Shown: positions 1 through 6,658 of the stretch, one piece after another
Numbering within the stretch: the stretch's first letter is position 1
Layout: the number at the start of each line of letters is the position of its first letter
DNA from: Erwinia persicina NBRC 102418
GTDB lineage: Bacteria > Pseudomonadota > Gammaproteobacteria > Enterobacterales > Enterobacteriaceae
Reading direction: 5' to 3'
Length of the DNA stretch: 64,000 nt
Assembly: GCF_001571305.1 (NCBI RefSeq)
Contig: NZ_BCTN01000002.1
Coordinates: 62,001 to 126,000 of the forward strand
Position numbers and translations under genes: made by a program
The notes under the pieces: model-generated
Seen by the model: only the letters and a program-made list of their open reading frames with translations
Told to the model about the DNA's origin: nothing
Databases searched by the model: none

Positions 1-649
1 CCTGAAAATGGAAATTGCTCACTTTTACTGTGAGCTGGCGCTTCAGGCCATCAGCAGCGACGATCTTGACCGCGCGATGAGTCTTCTGAAAAAAGGAGAG
101 TCCGCCGACCGAAGCAGTGCCCGGGTTTCGATTATGATGGGCCGTATTCATATGGCTAAGAATGAATATCAGAAAGCGGTAGGGCATTTACAGCGGGTCA
201 TTGAGCAGGATAAAGAACTGGTCAGCGAAACCCTTGAGATGCTGGAAGGATGCTACGAACACCTGGGGCAACCTCAGGCCTGGGCGGAGTATCTTAAACG
301 TTGTGTCGAAGAAAATACCGGTGCAGCGGCCGAGCTTTATCTGGCGGGTATTCTCGATCGTGAAGAGGGCCCGGAAGTCGCGCAAACCTACATTACACGT
401 CAGCTTCAGCGGCATCCTACTATGCGTGTTTTCCATCGTCTGATGGATTTCAACTTGCAGGAGGCGGAAGAGGGCCGGGCTAAGGACAGTCTGATGGTGC
501 TGCGTGATATGGTCGGTGAACAAATCCGCACCAAACCGCGCTACCGCTGCCATAAATGTGGGTTTACGGCCCATGCTCTTTACTGGCACTGCCCGTCATG
601 CCGTGCCTGGTCATCCGTTAAACCGATCAGAGGCCTCGACGGCCAGTAA
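1..649 (+). CDS. lapB: LapB (YciM), lipopolysaccharide assembly protein B, C-terminal part
   Basis: The gene is cut by the window edge: the frame is open from base 2 and ends with TAA at 647-649, so the membrane anchor and early TPR repeats are missing. The visible part is TPR-like helical sequence followed by a C-terminal rubredoxin-type metal site with two CxxC pairs (CHKCG and CPSC), diagnostic for LapB. In enterobacteria LapB works at the inner-membrane cytoplasmic face, controlling FtsH-dependent turnover of LpxC and so balancing LPS against phospholipid synthesis. The following pyrF and yciH genes keep the E. coli order, which supports the call. About 213 residues remain of a protein usually near 389. 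Confidence 0.95.
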   Translation, partial: LKMEIAHFYCELALQAISSDDLDRAMSLLKKGESADRSSARVSIMMGRIHMAKNEYQKAVGHLQRVIEQDKELVSETLEMLEGCYEHLGQPQAWAEYLKRCVEENTGAAAELYLAGILDREEGPEVAQTYITRQLQRHPTMRVFHRLMDFNLQEAEEGRAKDSLMVLRDMVGEQIRTKPRYRCHKCGFTAHALYWHCPSCRAWSSVKPIRGLDGQ

Positions 650-782
650 ACAGAACCCGCCTGTGGTGGGGGAATTACCCACTTTAGTTACAACATACTA
701 ATGAGGTTTTTTAATAAAGGTGCCAGTAACATCAGCGTTGTCTTCGGTCATACAGGAAGAGAGTTGATTCGCTGTGCATTTT

Positions 783-795
783 CCTGTGTCACAGG
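783..795. promoter_or_regulatory. Perfect 6+1+6 palindrome in the pyrF promoter region
   Basis: CCTGTGTCACAGG is a perfect inverted repeat lying immediately before a plausible -10 element TAGAAT (796-801), 60 bases upstream of the pyrF start. A good -35 is not evident, which would suit an activated or repressed promoter. I cannot assign the binding protein. The rest of the 206-base lapB-pyrF gap shows no gene. Confidence 0.3.
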
Positions 796-855
796 TAGAA
801 TGCATCCCGTTTATCGTTTGCGCCACGCGGTGCTCCACTTTAAGAGGGGATTCCC

Positions 856-1572
856 ATGCTATTACCTCAGATAACCGGCTCACCGATTGTGGTGGCGTTA
901 GATTATGCCGACCGCAATAACGCCCTGGCGTTTATTGACCAGATTGAACCCGGCAGCTGCCGCCTCAAGATTGGCAAAGAAATGTTTACGCGCTTCGGGC
1001 CTCAGTGGGTGCGCGATGTGCAACAGCGTGGCTTTGAGGTTTTCCTTGATTTGAAATTCCATGATATTCCCAATACTACGGCCCATGCCGTGGCGGCAGC
1101 GGCAGACCTCGGTGTATGGATGGTCAATGTCCACGCCAGCGGCGGGGCACGAATGATGACGGCAGCACGAGAAGCCCTGGTCCCTTTTGGCAAGGATGCG
1201 CCACTGCTGATTGCGGTCACGGTGCTGACCAGCATGGACGCTGATGACTTACGCGGTCTTGGTATTGAACTCTCCCCGGCAGAGCAGGCCGGGCGCCTGG
1301 CGCGCCTGACCCAACAGTGCGGGCTTGATGGCGTGGTGTGTTCTGCTCAGGAAGCCCGGCATTTCAAACAGGCTATCGGGCAGACGTTCCGGCTGGTCAC
1401 ACCCGGCATTCGCCCGGCAGGCAGCGATGCGGGCGATCAACGGCGGATTATGACACCCCGGCAGGCGCAGCAGGCAGGGGTTGATTATATGGTGATCGGT
1501 CGTCCGATTACACAATCCGCCGATCCGGCCAGTACACTGCGTAGCATCCTGAACGATTTACAGGAGGCATAA
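856..1572 (+). CDS. pyrF: Orotidine 5'-phosphate decarboxylase
   Basis: Cytosolic enzyme for the last step of de novo UMP synthesis, decarboxylating OMP to UMP. The 238-residue protein has the family's catalytic DxKxxD signature (D65, K67, D70 in DLKFHD), the N-terminal VALDY strand and the C-terminal phosphate-binding segment VIGRPIT. The ATG at 856 is preceded by AGAGGGGA at good distance. The stop codon TAA shares its last A with the ATG of yciH (TAATG), so the two genes are translationally coupled, as in E. coli. Length is normal for the family. Confidence 0.97.
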   Translation: MLLPQITGSPIVVALDYADRNNALAFIDQIEPGSCRLKIGKEMFTRFGPQWVRDVQQRGFEVFLDLKFHDIPNTTAHAVAAAADLGVWMVNVHASGGARMMTAAREALVPFGKDAPLLIAVTVLTSMDADDLRGLGIELSPAEQAGRLARLTQQCGLDGVVCSAQEARHFKQAIGQTFRLVTPGIRPAGSDAGDQRRIMTPRQAQQAGVDYMVIGRPITQSADPASTLRSILNDLQEA

Positions 1573-1898
1573 TGGCCGATGACAACAGCCGGCTGGTTTA
1601 CTCAACGGAAACCGGACGAATTGACGAACCTAAAGCAGTAGTGCAGCGGGCGAAGGGCGATGGCATAGTGCGTATACAGCGCCAGACCAGCGGCCGAAAG
1701 GGTAAAGGTGTCTGCCTGATTAGCGGTATTGATCTTGATGATGCGGAATTAACGAAACTGACGGCTGAACTTAAAAAGAAATGTGGCTGCGGCGGAGCAC
1801 TGAAAGAGGGAGTCATCGAAATTCAGGGCGATAAACGCGACCTGTTAAAAACACTACTGGAAGCTAAAGGGTTTAAAGTAAAACTGGCCGGGGGGTAA
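1572..1898 (+). CDS. yciH: YciH, SUI1/eIF1-like translation factor
   Basis: A 108-residue protein with a C-terminal SUI1 fold. The recognisable segments are the basic RKGKGVCLISGI loop, the KKKCGCGGALKEG turn and the terminal LLEAKGFKVKLAGG. Bacterial YciH is the homologue of eukaryotic eIF1 and has been proposed to affect translation-initiation fidelity; its physiological role is not settled. It overlaps pyrF by one base and is certainly co-transcribed with it. Length and neighbours match E. coli yciH. Confidence 0.95.
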   Translation: MADDNSRLVYSTETGRIDEPKAVVQRAKGDGIVRIQRQTSGRKGKGVCLISGIDLDDAELTKLTAELKKKCGCGGALKEGVIEIQGDKRDLLKTLLEAKGFKVKLAGG

Positions 1899-1914
1899 GT
1901 TTTACCGCTTAACA

Positions 1915-1935
1915 GGGCCGAACAGCGTTCGGCCC
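1915..1935. terminator. Hairpin between yciH and osmB
   Basis: GGGCCGAAC (1915-1923) pairs perfectly with GTTCGGCCC (1927-1935) around a 3-base loop. It sits between the convergent yciH and osmB genes, where a shared terminator is expected. Neither side has a strong T-run, so efficiency is uncertain. Confidence 0.5.
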
Positions 1936-1951
1936 GCGATACGCTGCTTTA

Positions 1952-2170
1952 TTATTTGTCGATTTGATGTCCGATGATCCCACCTACTGCGGCGCCACCC
2001 AGGGTACCCAGTCCACTTCCGTTTGTCAGAACAGAACCACCAATAGCGCCAGCACCTGCGCCGATTGCTGTATTACGATCGCGTTTAGACCAGTTTGAGC
2101 ATGCGCTCAGGGAAAGAACTAATGTAGCGGCCAGCAAGCCGGCGGTAATGCGTTTTGCAGTGATTGACAT
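1952..2170 (-). CDS. osmB: Osmotically inducible lipoprotein B
   Basis: A 72-residue lipoprotein. The signal peptide ends in a lipobox (SLSAC, lipidated Cys24), followed by a glycine-rich stretch (GAGAGAIGG, GGAAVGGIIG) typical of the OsmB/Rick-17kDa glycine-zipper family. It is expected at the outer membrane and is induced by osmotic stress and stationary phase in E. coli. The start has an AAGGAG ribosome site. Upstream on the same strand CTATACTT is a sigma-S-like extended -10. The position beside yciH is conserved. Confidence 0.95.
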   Translation of the reverse strand: MSITAKRITAGLLAATLVLSLSACSNWSKRDRNTAIGAGAGAIGGSVLTNGSGLGTLGGAAVGGIIGHQIDK

Positions 2171-2574
2171 ATTTACTACTCCTTAATTGCAGCACCAGAG
2201 ATACTCATCAAGTATAGAAGAGGCTCTGCGTTATCGAGCCTGCACCGGCTTGTTTTCTGGTGATTTATGTCACCGAACGCATAAAATTCGCGTAAATAAT
2301 TGTCTGTGTGTGAATCCGCCGGCTCAGGACTCCCTCACCTTAACCGGATAGTAAGACTTCTAACTATCACTGGGGTAAAGGCAATAACTTATTTTGAAAT
2401 ATTGCTGGACGTCTTTACAGGTAAAAAATCTTAATTTCCCCGGCTATTTTTTTCGAACCGCCTCGCAAAATTTTTTGTCCAGCCGGATCCTGCCGCTGAT
2501 ACAGCCATTGCCTCCATACCCGTCTTCATCTGTGGCGCAGACAATAAATGCCCGGCCACAGTGGAGAAAACGAC
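2171..2574. other. Intergenic region osmB-araD (404 bases)
   Basis: This gap holds the osmB promoter at its left edge and the ribosome site GTGGAG before araD at its right edge. A short inverted repeat GATAGT-N10-ACTATC (2347-2368) could be an operator. An open frame at 2394-2591 has no homology I recognise and no ribosome site, and I regard it as chance. No RNA gene is recognised. Confidence 0.5.
2210..2217 (-). promoter_or_regulatory. Sigma-S-type -10 element of osmB
   Basis: Read on the minus strand the sequence is CTATACTT, the preferred sigma-S -10 form (CTATACT with leading C). It lies about 40 bases upstream of the osmB start codon. E. coli osmB is known to have a stationary-phase (RpoS) promoter, so assignment by position is reasonable. 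Confidence 0.55.
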
Positions 2575-3273
2575 ATGCTGGAACATCTTAAGCAGCAGGT
2601 GCTGGACGCTAACCTTGCGCTACCGCGCTATGGACTGGTGACTTTTACCTGGGGCAACGTAAGCGCCATTGACCGTGAGCAGGGCGTTATTGTCATCAAA
2701 CCCTCCGGCGTCAGCTATGACGACATGAAGCGGGACGATATGGTCGTCGTAGACCTGTCCACGGGGCAGGTGATTGAAGGCGATAAACGGCCCTCATCTG
2801 ACACCGATACGCATCGTGCGCTCTATCTCGCCTGGCCTCATATAGGGGGGATTGTCCATACACATTCGCGTCATGCCACCATCTGGGCGCAGGCAGGAAA
2901 AGATCTGCCCGCATGGGGCACCACCCATGCCGATGATTTCTACGGGGCCATTCCCTGTACCCGACAGATGCGCGACGACGAAATCCGCGATCGCTATGAA
3001 TGGCAAACCGGGCAGGTGATCATTGAAACGCTGCAACAGCGCAGTATCGATCCCTTAGCGATCCCCGCTGTGCTGGTTAACTCACACGGGCCTTTTGCCT
3101 GGGGTCGCAGCGCCGAAGACGCCGTCCACAGCGCGGTGGTGCTGGAAGAGGTGGCCTATATGGGCATTTTCAGTCAACAACTGACCCCGCAGCTGCCGGC
3201 AGTACAGCAGGTCTTGCTGGATAAACACTATCTGCGCAAGCACGGTAAAAATGCCTATTACGGACAGAAATAA
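2575..3273 (+). CDS. araD: L-ribulose-5-phosphate 4-epimerase (AraD/SgbE/UlaF family)
   Basis: A class II aldolase-fold enzyme of 232 residues that interconverts L-ribulose 5-phosphate and D-xylulose 5-phosphate. Zinc ligands are visible at H95 and H97 (HTHSRH) and H170 (SHGPFAWG), with D76 and D120 at the positions used in E. coli AraD. The sequence from [10 protein letters not shown] to the end is AraD-like. I chose the ATG at 2575 because the first residues ([10 protein letters not shown]) align with AraD and GTGGAG precedes it; an upstream ATG at 2548 would add nine unrelated residues. No araB, araA or ulaG-type neighbour is present, so its pathway cannot be read from context. SgbE or UlaF are the alternative paralogue names. 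Confidence 0.88.
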   Translation: MLEHLKQQVLDANLALPRYGLVTFTWGNVSAIDREQGVIVIKPSGVSYDDMKRDDMVVVDLSTGQVIEGDKRPSSDTDTHRALYLAWPHIGGIVHTHSRHATIWAQAGKDLPAWGTTHADDFYGAIPCTRQMRDDEIRDRYEWQTGQVIIETLQQRSIDPLAIPAVLVNSHGPFAWGRSAEDAVHSAVVLEEVAYMGIFSQQLTPQLPAVQQVLLDKHYLRKHGKNAYYGQK

Positions 3274-3533
3274 CCGATATACCCGCGGCTGACCGCTATC
3301 CACGTGGTTGCCTGCATGACACATCACTTAGCGGCATACCGTCAGCGTGGCGGGCTGCCGCCGTTTGCGTCCTTCGCCCGTTTTTCCTCCCTCCTGCCCG
3401 CAGGCGCTGTCGCGCATATTTCCGACGGCTTTATCTGTTATTTTTCTTAAAAATCAAACACCCATTTAGCACGGACAGACTCTGGATTAGGCTGGGGCTG
3501 CGTATAACGCATAACTAAACAGAGGATATTTTT

Positions 3534-4403
3534 ATGACTGTTGTAAATCAGACTACCTGCAGGCTGTTTAACGAAGCGGGACAAATGACCCAGCTGTCCG
3601 CTTATTACGAGGAAGAGCGCCGCACGATGTGGATGATGCTGCGGGCGCAGCCACGTCCGAGTTTTAACCATCAACTGATCGAAGAGATCATGAACCTCAG
3701 CTATGCCGCCCAGCGCTCAGGATTGCAGATCGACTTCTGGGTAACGGGCTCACTGGTTCCCACCATGTTTAACGCGGGGGGAGATCTGCGCTTTTTTGTG
3801 GAGTCTATCAAGAACGGACGGCGGGAGGCGCTGAGGGCTTACGCCCGCGCGTGCGTTGACTGTATCCATGCCGCTGCACGCGGGTTCGATACGGGAGCCG
3901 TCAGTATTGCGATGGTGGAAGGAAGCGCACTGGGTGGTGGCTTCGAGGCGGCGCTGGCGCACCATTTTATCCTCGCACAAAACACCGCCCGCATGGGATT
4001 TCCGGAGATCGCATTTAACCTGTTTCCGGGAATGGGTGGATACTCGCTGGTCGCGCGTCGTTCCGGGATGAAGCTGGCGGAGGAGCTGATCTGTGAGGGT
4101 GAATCGCATACGGCAGAGTGGTTCGAAACCCGGGGCCTGGTCGATCGGCTATTCCAGCCGGGAGACGGTTACCGCTGTACGCGCACCTTTATCGATACGT
4201 TAAGACCGAAACTTAATGGGGTAAGGGCGATGCTGAAAGCGCGTCAGCGCGTACTGCAACTCTCCCGGGCTGAGCTGATGGATATCACGGAGGACTGGGT
4301 CGATTTCGCCTTTACCATGGAGCCAAAGGATATTGCCTATATGGAGCGTTTAGTCCAACTGCAAAACCGTCACAGCGCGCAGACGTTACTGAAAGCGGGC
4401 TGA
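3534..4403 (+). CDS. rpfF: RpfF, DSF-family signal synthase (crotonase fold)
   Basis: A 289-residue crotonase-superfamily enzyme. RpfF proteins act on acyl-ACP as dehydratase and thioesterase and release cis-2-unsaturated fatty acids (DSF; BDSF in Burkholderia and Cronobacter) used as diffusible signals. The two catalytic glutamates are visible as E138 in GGGFEAALAHH and E158 in GFPEIAFNLFPGMG, 20 residues apart, as in Xanthomonas RpfF (E141, E161). The oxyanion-hole region around AGGDL (81-85) is also present. The next gene, ending 10 bases away and convergent, encodes the RpfR-type receptor, the arrangement typical of the RpfF/RpfR class. It carries no CoA-pathway neighbours, which argues against a degradative enoyl-CoA hydratase. 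The ribosome site is CAGAGGA. Confidence 0.9.
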   Translation: MTVVNQTTCRLFNEAGQMTQLSAYYEEERRTMWMMLRAQPRPSFNHQLIEEIMNLSYAAQRSGLQIDFWVTGSLVPTMFNAGGDLRFFVESIKNGRREALRAYARACVDCIHAAARGFDTGAVSIAMVEGSALGGGFEAALAHHFILAQNTARMGFPEIAFNLFPGMGGYSLVARRSGMKLAEELICEGESHTAEWFETRGLVDRLFQPGDGYRCTRTFIDTLRPKLNGVRAMLKARQRVLQLSRAELMDITEDWVDFAFTMEPKDIAYMERLVQLQNRHSAQTLLKAG

Positions 4404-4413
4404 TTCCCCTCCC

Positions 4414-6405
4414 TCACGGACGATTAGTGGCATGATGCCGTAGAAGCCAGTGCTCGAGTTCGTCAGCGGGCATTGGCTTCGCATACAAAAAGCCCTGACG
4501 GGTGTGCACACCGCTTGCTCTGACAAACTCAGCCTCTTCTTCAGTTTCAATCCCCTCCGCAATCACTTCTAAGTTAAGCGCTCTGGCAACGGCAACGATG
4601 GCCCTGACCAGGGATTGCGAAACTTCGCGATGATCGACGCCACGGATAAAGCTCTGATCCAGTTTAATGGCATTTATCGGTACGCGGGCCAGCTGTGACA
4701 GCGAGGAATATCCGGTGCCGAAATCGTCAAGATGAACGGCCGCACCCAGTTGTTGAAACTGATTCATCAGCATCAGTGCCTGTTGCTCATTCTCAATCAG
4801 GCAGCTTTCCGTCAGCTCGATATCAATGGGGCAGTGGGTCAGACCGGCCTGATCAAGCGCCAGTTTCAGGTCGGTATAAATATTCTGATCGACCAGCTGA
4901 CGGGGCGAAACATTGACCGCGACGCGCAGAAATATTCCCTGTTTCCGCCAGAGCAGGATTTGTTCCAGCACGGCCAGCATCACCCAGCGTCCCAGCGGAA
5001 TAATCAAACCGGACTCTTCGGCATAGGAGATGAAACTGTCCGGGGGGATCAGGCCACGCTCAGGCGACATCCAGCGCACCAGTGCTTCAACGCTGGTCAC
5101 CGCGCCATCCGCATTCAGTTTCGGCTGATAGTGCAGCACCAGTTGATGCTGTTCCAGTGCTTTACGCAGGTTAGTGTCGAGCCACAGATATTCAAAGACG
5201 CGTTGATTCATCTCGGCAGAAAAAATACAGAATTTGCCGCGCCCGTTTTCTTTCGCCGTGTACATTGCCGTATCGGCATTACGGATCAGGCTCTCACGAT
5301 CTTCGCCATGCTGCGGGGCGAGGGCAATCCCGATAGAGCAGCCAGAATAGACTTCGATCAGGCCTATGCGAAAAGGCTGTTTAAGCCGCTCAAGAATACG
5401 CGAAGACATCGCTTCTAATGCAGCCTGGCTGGTGTCTTCGGCAAGCACAATAAATTCATCGCCGCCCAGACGCGCCAGTGTCTGAGTTTTATCCAGACAG
5501 CTGAGGATCGCCAGGGAAACAGCCTGAAGGAGCTGGTCGCCAAACATATGCCCGTAGGCATCGTTCACTTTTTTAAAATTATCAAGATCCAGATAGACCA
5601 CACCCATCTGCTGGGTGGTGCGTTTTTCCAGCGTTTCTGTAATTTGGTGATTAATGGCATTACGGTTGGGCAGACCCGTGATGGTATCCGTATTTGCCAG
5701 TACCCGCAGACGCTCCTGTGCACGACGTTCTTCAGTGATATCCATTCCGGAACAGATGAGATAAATTTCGTTTTTACCACTGCCGCTGTGAACAAATTTA
5801 TTGCGGAACAGGAAGAGGCGCTGACCTTTTTTCGTCTTGATCCAGCGTTCAACTTCATACGAGCTGCCTTCACGGAAAAATGTGCTGATATTGCGTCGCG
5901 AGGCGGCCGCCTCCTGACGGGACATAAACAGCTGGAAGACATTGCGACCAATCACGTCCTGTTCTTTAAGGCCGGTATACTCTTCACACAACCGATTAAA
6001 ACGCTGAATATTTCCCTGATGATCAACAATAACAATTACCGAATTCGCTTCCGAAACCACCTGCTCTGCAAACGACAGACCCAACACCAGGTCACGGGCT
6101 ACGGAAGAGGTATCCCCCCAGGCTGAGGCGGTACCGGCCCAGGTAGACTGTGACACTTTTCGGCCGACCAGGTGCATGGAGAGCTCAGTGCCATAAAGCG
6201 TAATGGTGAGATTCACACTGGAGGTGATGACCGTCATATTGCGCAGCATACTGGCCTGGGAGGCCGTCAGGTTAACGGCAATATTGGTGATGCCACCTTC
6301 ATCTTCAGCAAAAAGCAGTGCATCGCTGTCGGAAGATAAACGCCAATGAGGGCTGCTGGTGCCAAAATACGCATACAGAAGCGTTTGCCCTTGTTCATCG
6401 GTCAT
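4414..6405 (-). CDS. rpfR: RpfR (PdeR/Gmr-type), PAS-GGDEF-EAL cyclic-di-GMP enzyme and BDSF receptor
   Basis: A 663-residue cytosolic protein. In order it has an N-terminal domain (about 1-95) corresponding to the RpfF-interaction domain described for RpfR, a PAS domain (about 110-225), a GGDEF domain (about 235-395) with intact GGDEF at 314-318, and an EAL domain (about 405-655) with EAL at 440-442 and DDFGTG at 560-565. In characterised RpfR proteins BDSF binds the PAS domain and stimulates cyclic-di-GMP hydrolysis; both catalytic signatures are complete here. E. coli keeps this gene as pdeR (gmr, yciR) but has no rpfF. I chose the ATG at 6405: GAGGGA precedes it and the first residues match PdeR. 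An upstream start at 6468 is unlikely. Confidence 0.92.
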   Translation of the reverse strand: MTDEQGQTLLYAYFGTSSPHWRLSSDSDALLFAEDEGGITNIAVNLTASQASMLRNMTVITSSVNLTITLYGTELSMHLVGRKVSQSTWAGTASAWGDTSSVARDLVLGLSFAEQVVSEANSVIVIVDHQGNIQRFNRLCEEYTGLKEQDVIGRNVFQLFMSRQEAAASRRNISTFFREGSSYEVERWIKTKKGQRLFLFRNKFVHSGSGKNEIYLICSGMDITEERRAQERLRVLANTDTITGLPNRNAINHQITETLEKRTTQQMGVVYLDLDNFKKVNDAYGHMFGDQLLQAVSLAILSCLDKTQTLARLGGDEFIVLAEDTSQAALEAMSSRILERLKQPFRIGLIEVYSGCSIGIALAPQHGEDRESLIRNADTAMYTAKENGRGKFCIFSAEMNQRVFEYLWLDTNLRKALEQHQLVLHYQPKLNADGAVTSVEALVRWMSPERGLIPPDSFISYAEESGLIIPLGRWVMLAVLEQILLWRKQGIFLRVAVNVSPRQLVDQNIYTDLKLALDQAGLTHCPIDIELTESCLIENEQQALMLMNQFQQLGAAVHLDDFGTGYSSLSQLARVPINAIKLDQSFIRGVDHREVSQSLVRAIVAVARALNLEVIAEGIETEEEAEFVRASGVHTRQGFLYAKPMPADELEHWLLRHHATNRP

Positions 6406-6534
6406 TTTGTTTCCCTCGATGCGACTTAGCAGATGGTATCTTCTTATTTTAGCAACAGTATTCGGCAACCAGCTGGATCACAAGTGACCCGGGGAATATA
6501 TTTTTTTGCTGAAAATTACCGGGTAGCATAAGAG

Positions 6535-6556
6535 CCCCCGATCAGGCGATCGGGGG
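6535..6556 (-). terminator. Hairpin after the cstA unit
   Basis: CCCCCGATC (6535-6543) and GATCGGGGG (6548-6556) form a perfect 9-bp GC-rich stem with a 4-base loop. On the minus strand it follows the small ORF that ends at 6563, so it is placed as a terminator for cstA transcription and isolates rpfR. The run after it is CTCTTAT, a weak T-tract. Confidence 0.5.
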
Positions 6557-6562
6557 AGCATA

Positions 6563-6658
6563 TTAGCAGGATAATTTGACTAAGTTGATCACTTTGTCGG
6601 TCATATTTGCCTTACGGCAGAGGTATTTGAAATCCTTCTCAATTGACGGAAAATTCAT
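6563..6658 (-). CDS. Small ORF (31 residues) translationally coupled to cstA
   Basis: The ATG overlaps the cstA stop codon (TGATGA) and opens a 31-residue frame ending in TAA seven bases before the hairpin at 6535-6556. The peptide starts MNFPSIEKDFKYLCRKANM and ends LSC. CstA and BtsT/YjiY genes are normally followed by a 65-67-residue YbdD/YjiX-family gene. The KYL-x3-A portion here resembles the start of that family (KYLGQAA) and both end in cysteine. It may therefore be a truncated or highly reduced YbdD-like partner. Spacing, coupling and the hairpin argue for translation; homology is weak. Alternatively it is a chance frame. Confidence 0.4.
   Translation of the reverse strand: MNFPSIEKDFKYLCRKANMTDKVINLVKLSC

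Noticed and set aside
2394-2591. 65-residue frame upstream of araD
   Set aside because: No ribosome site, no homology, and it overlaps the araD start region.
4732-5418. 228-residue frame antisense to rpfR
   Set aside because: It lies wholly inside the EAL/GGDEF-coding region, has no homology I recognise, and arises from the codon pattern of the real gene.
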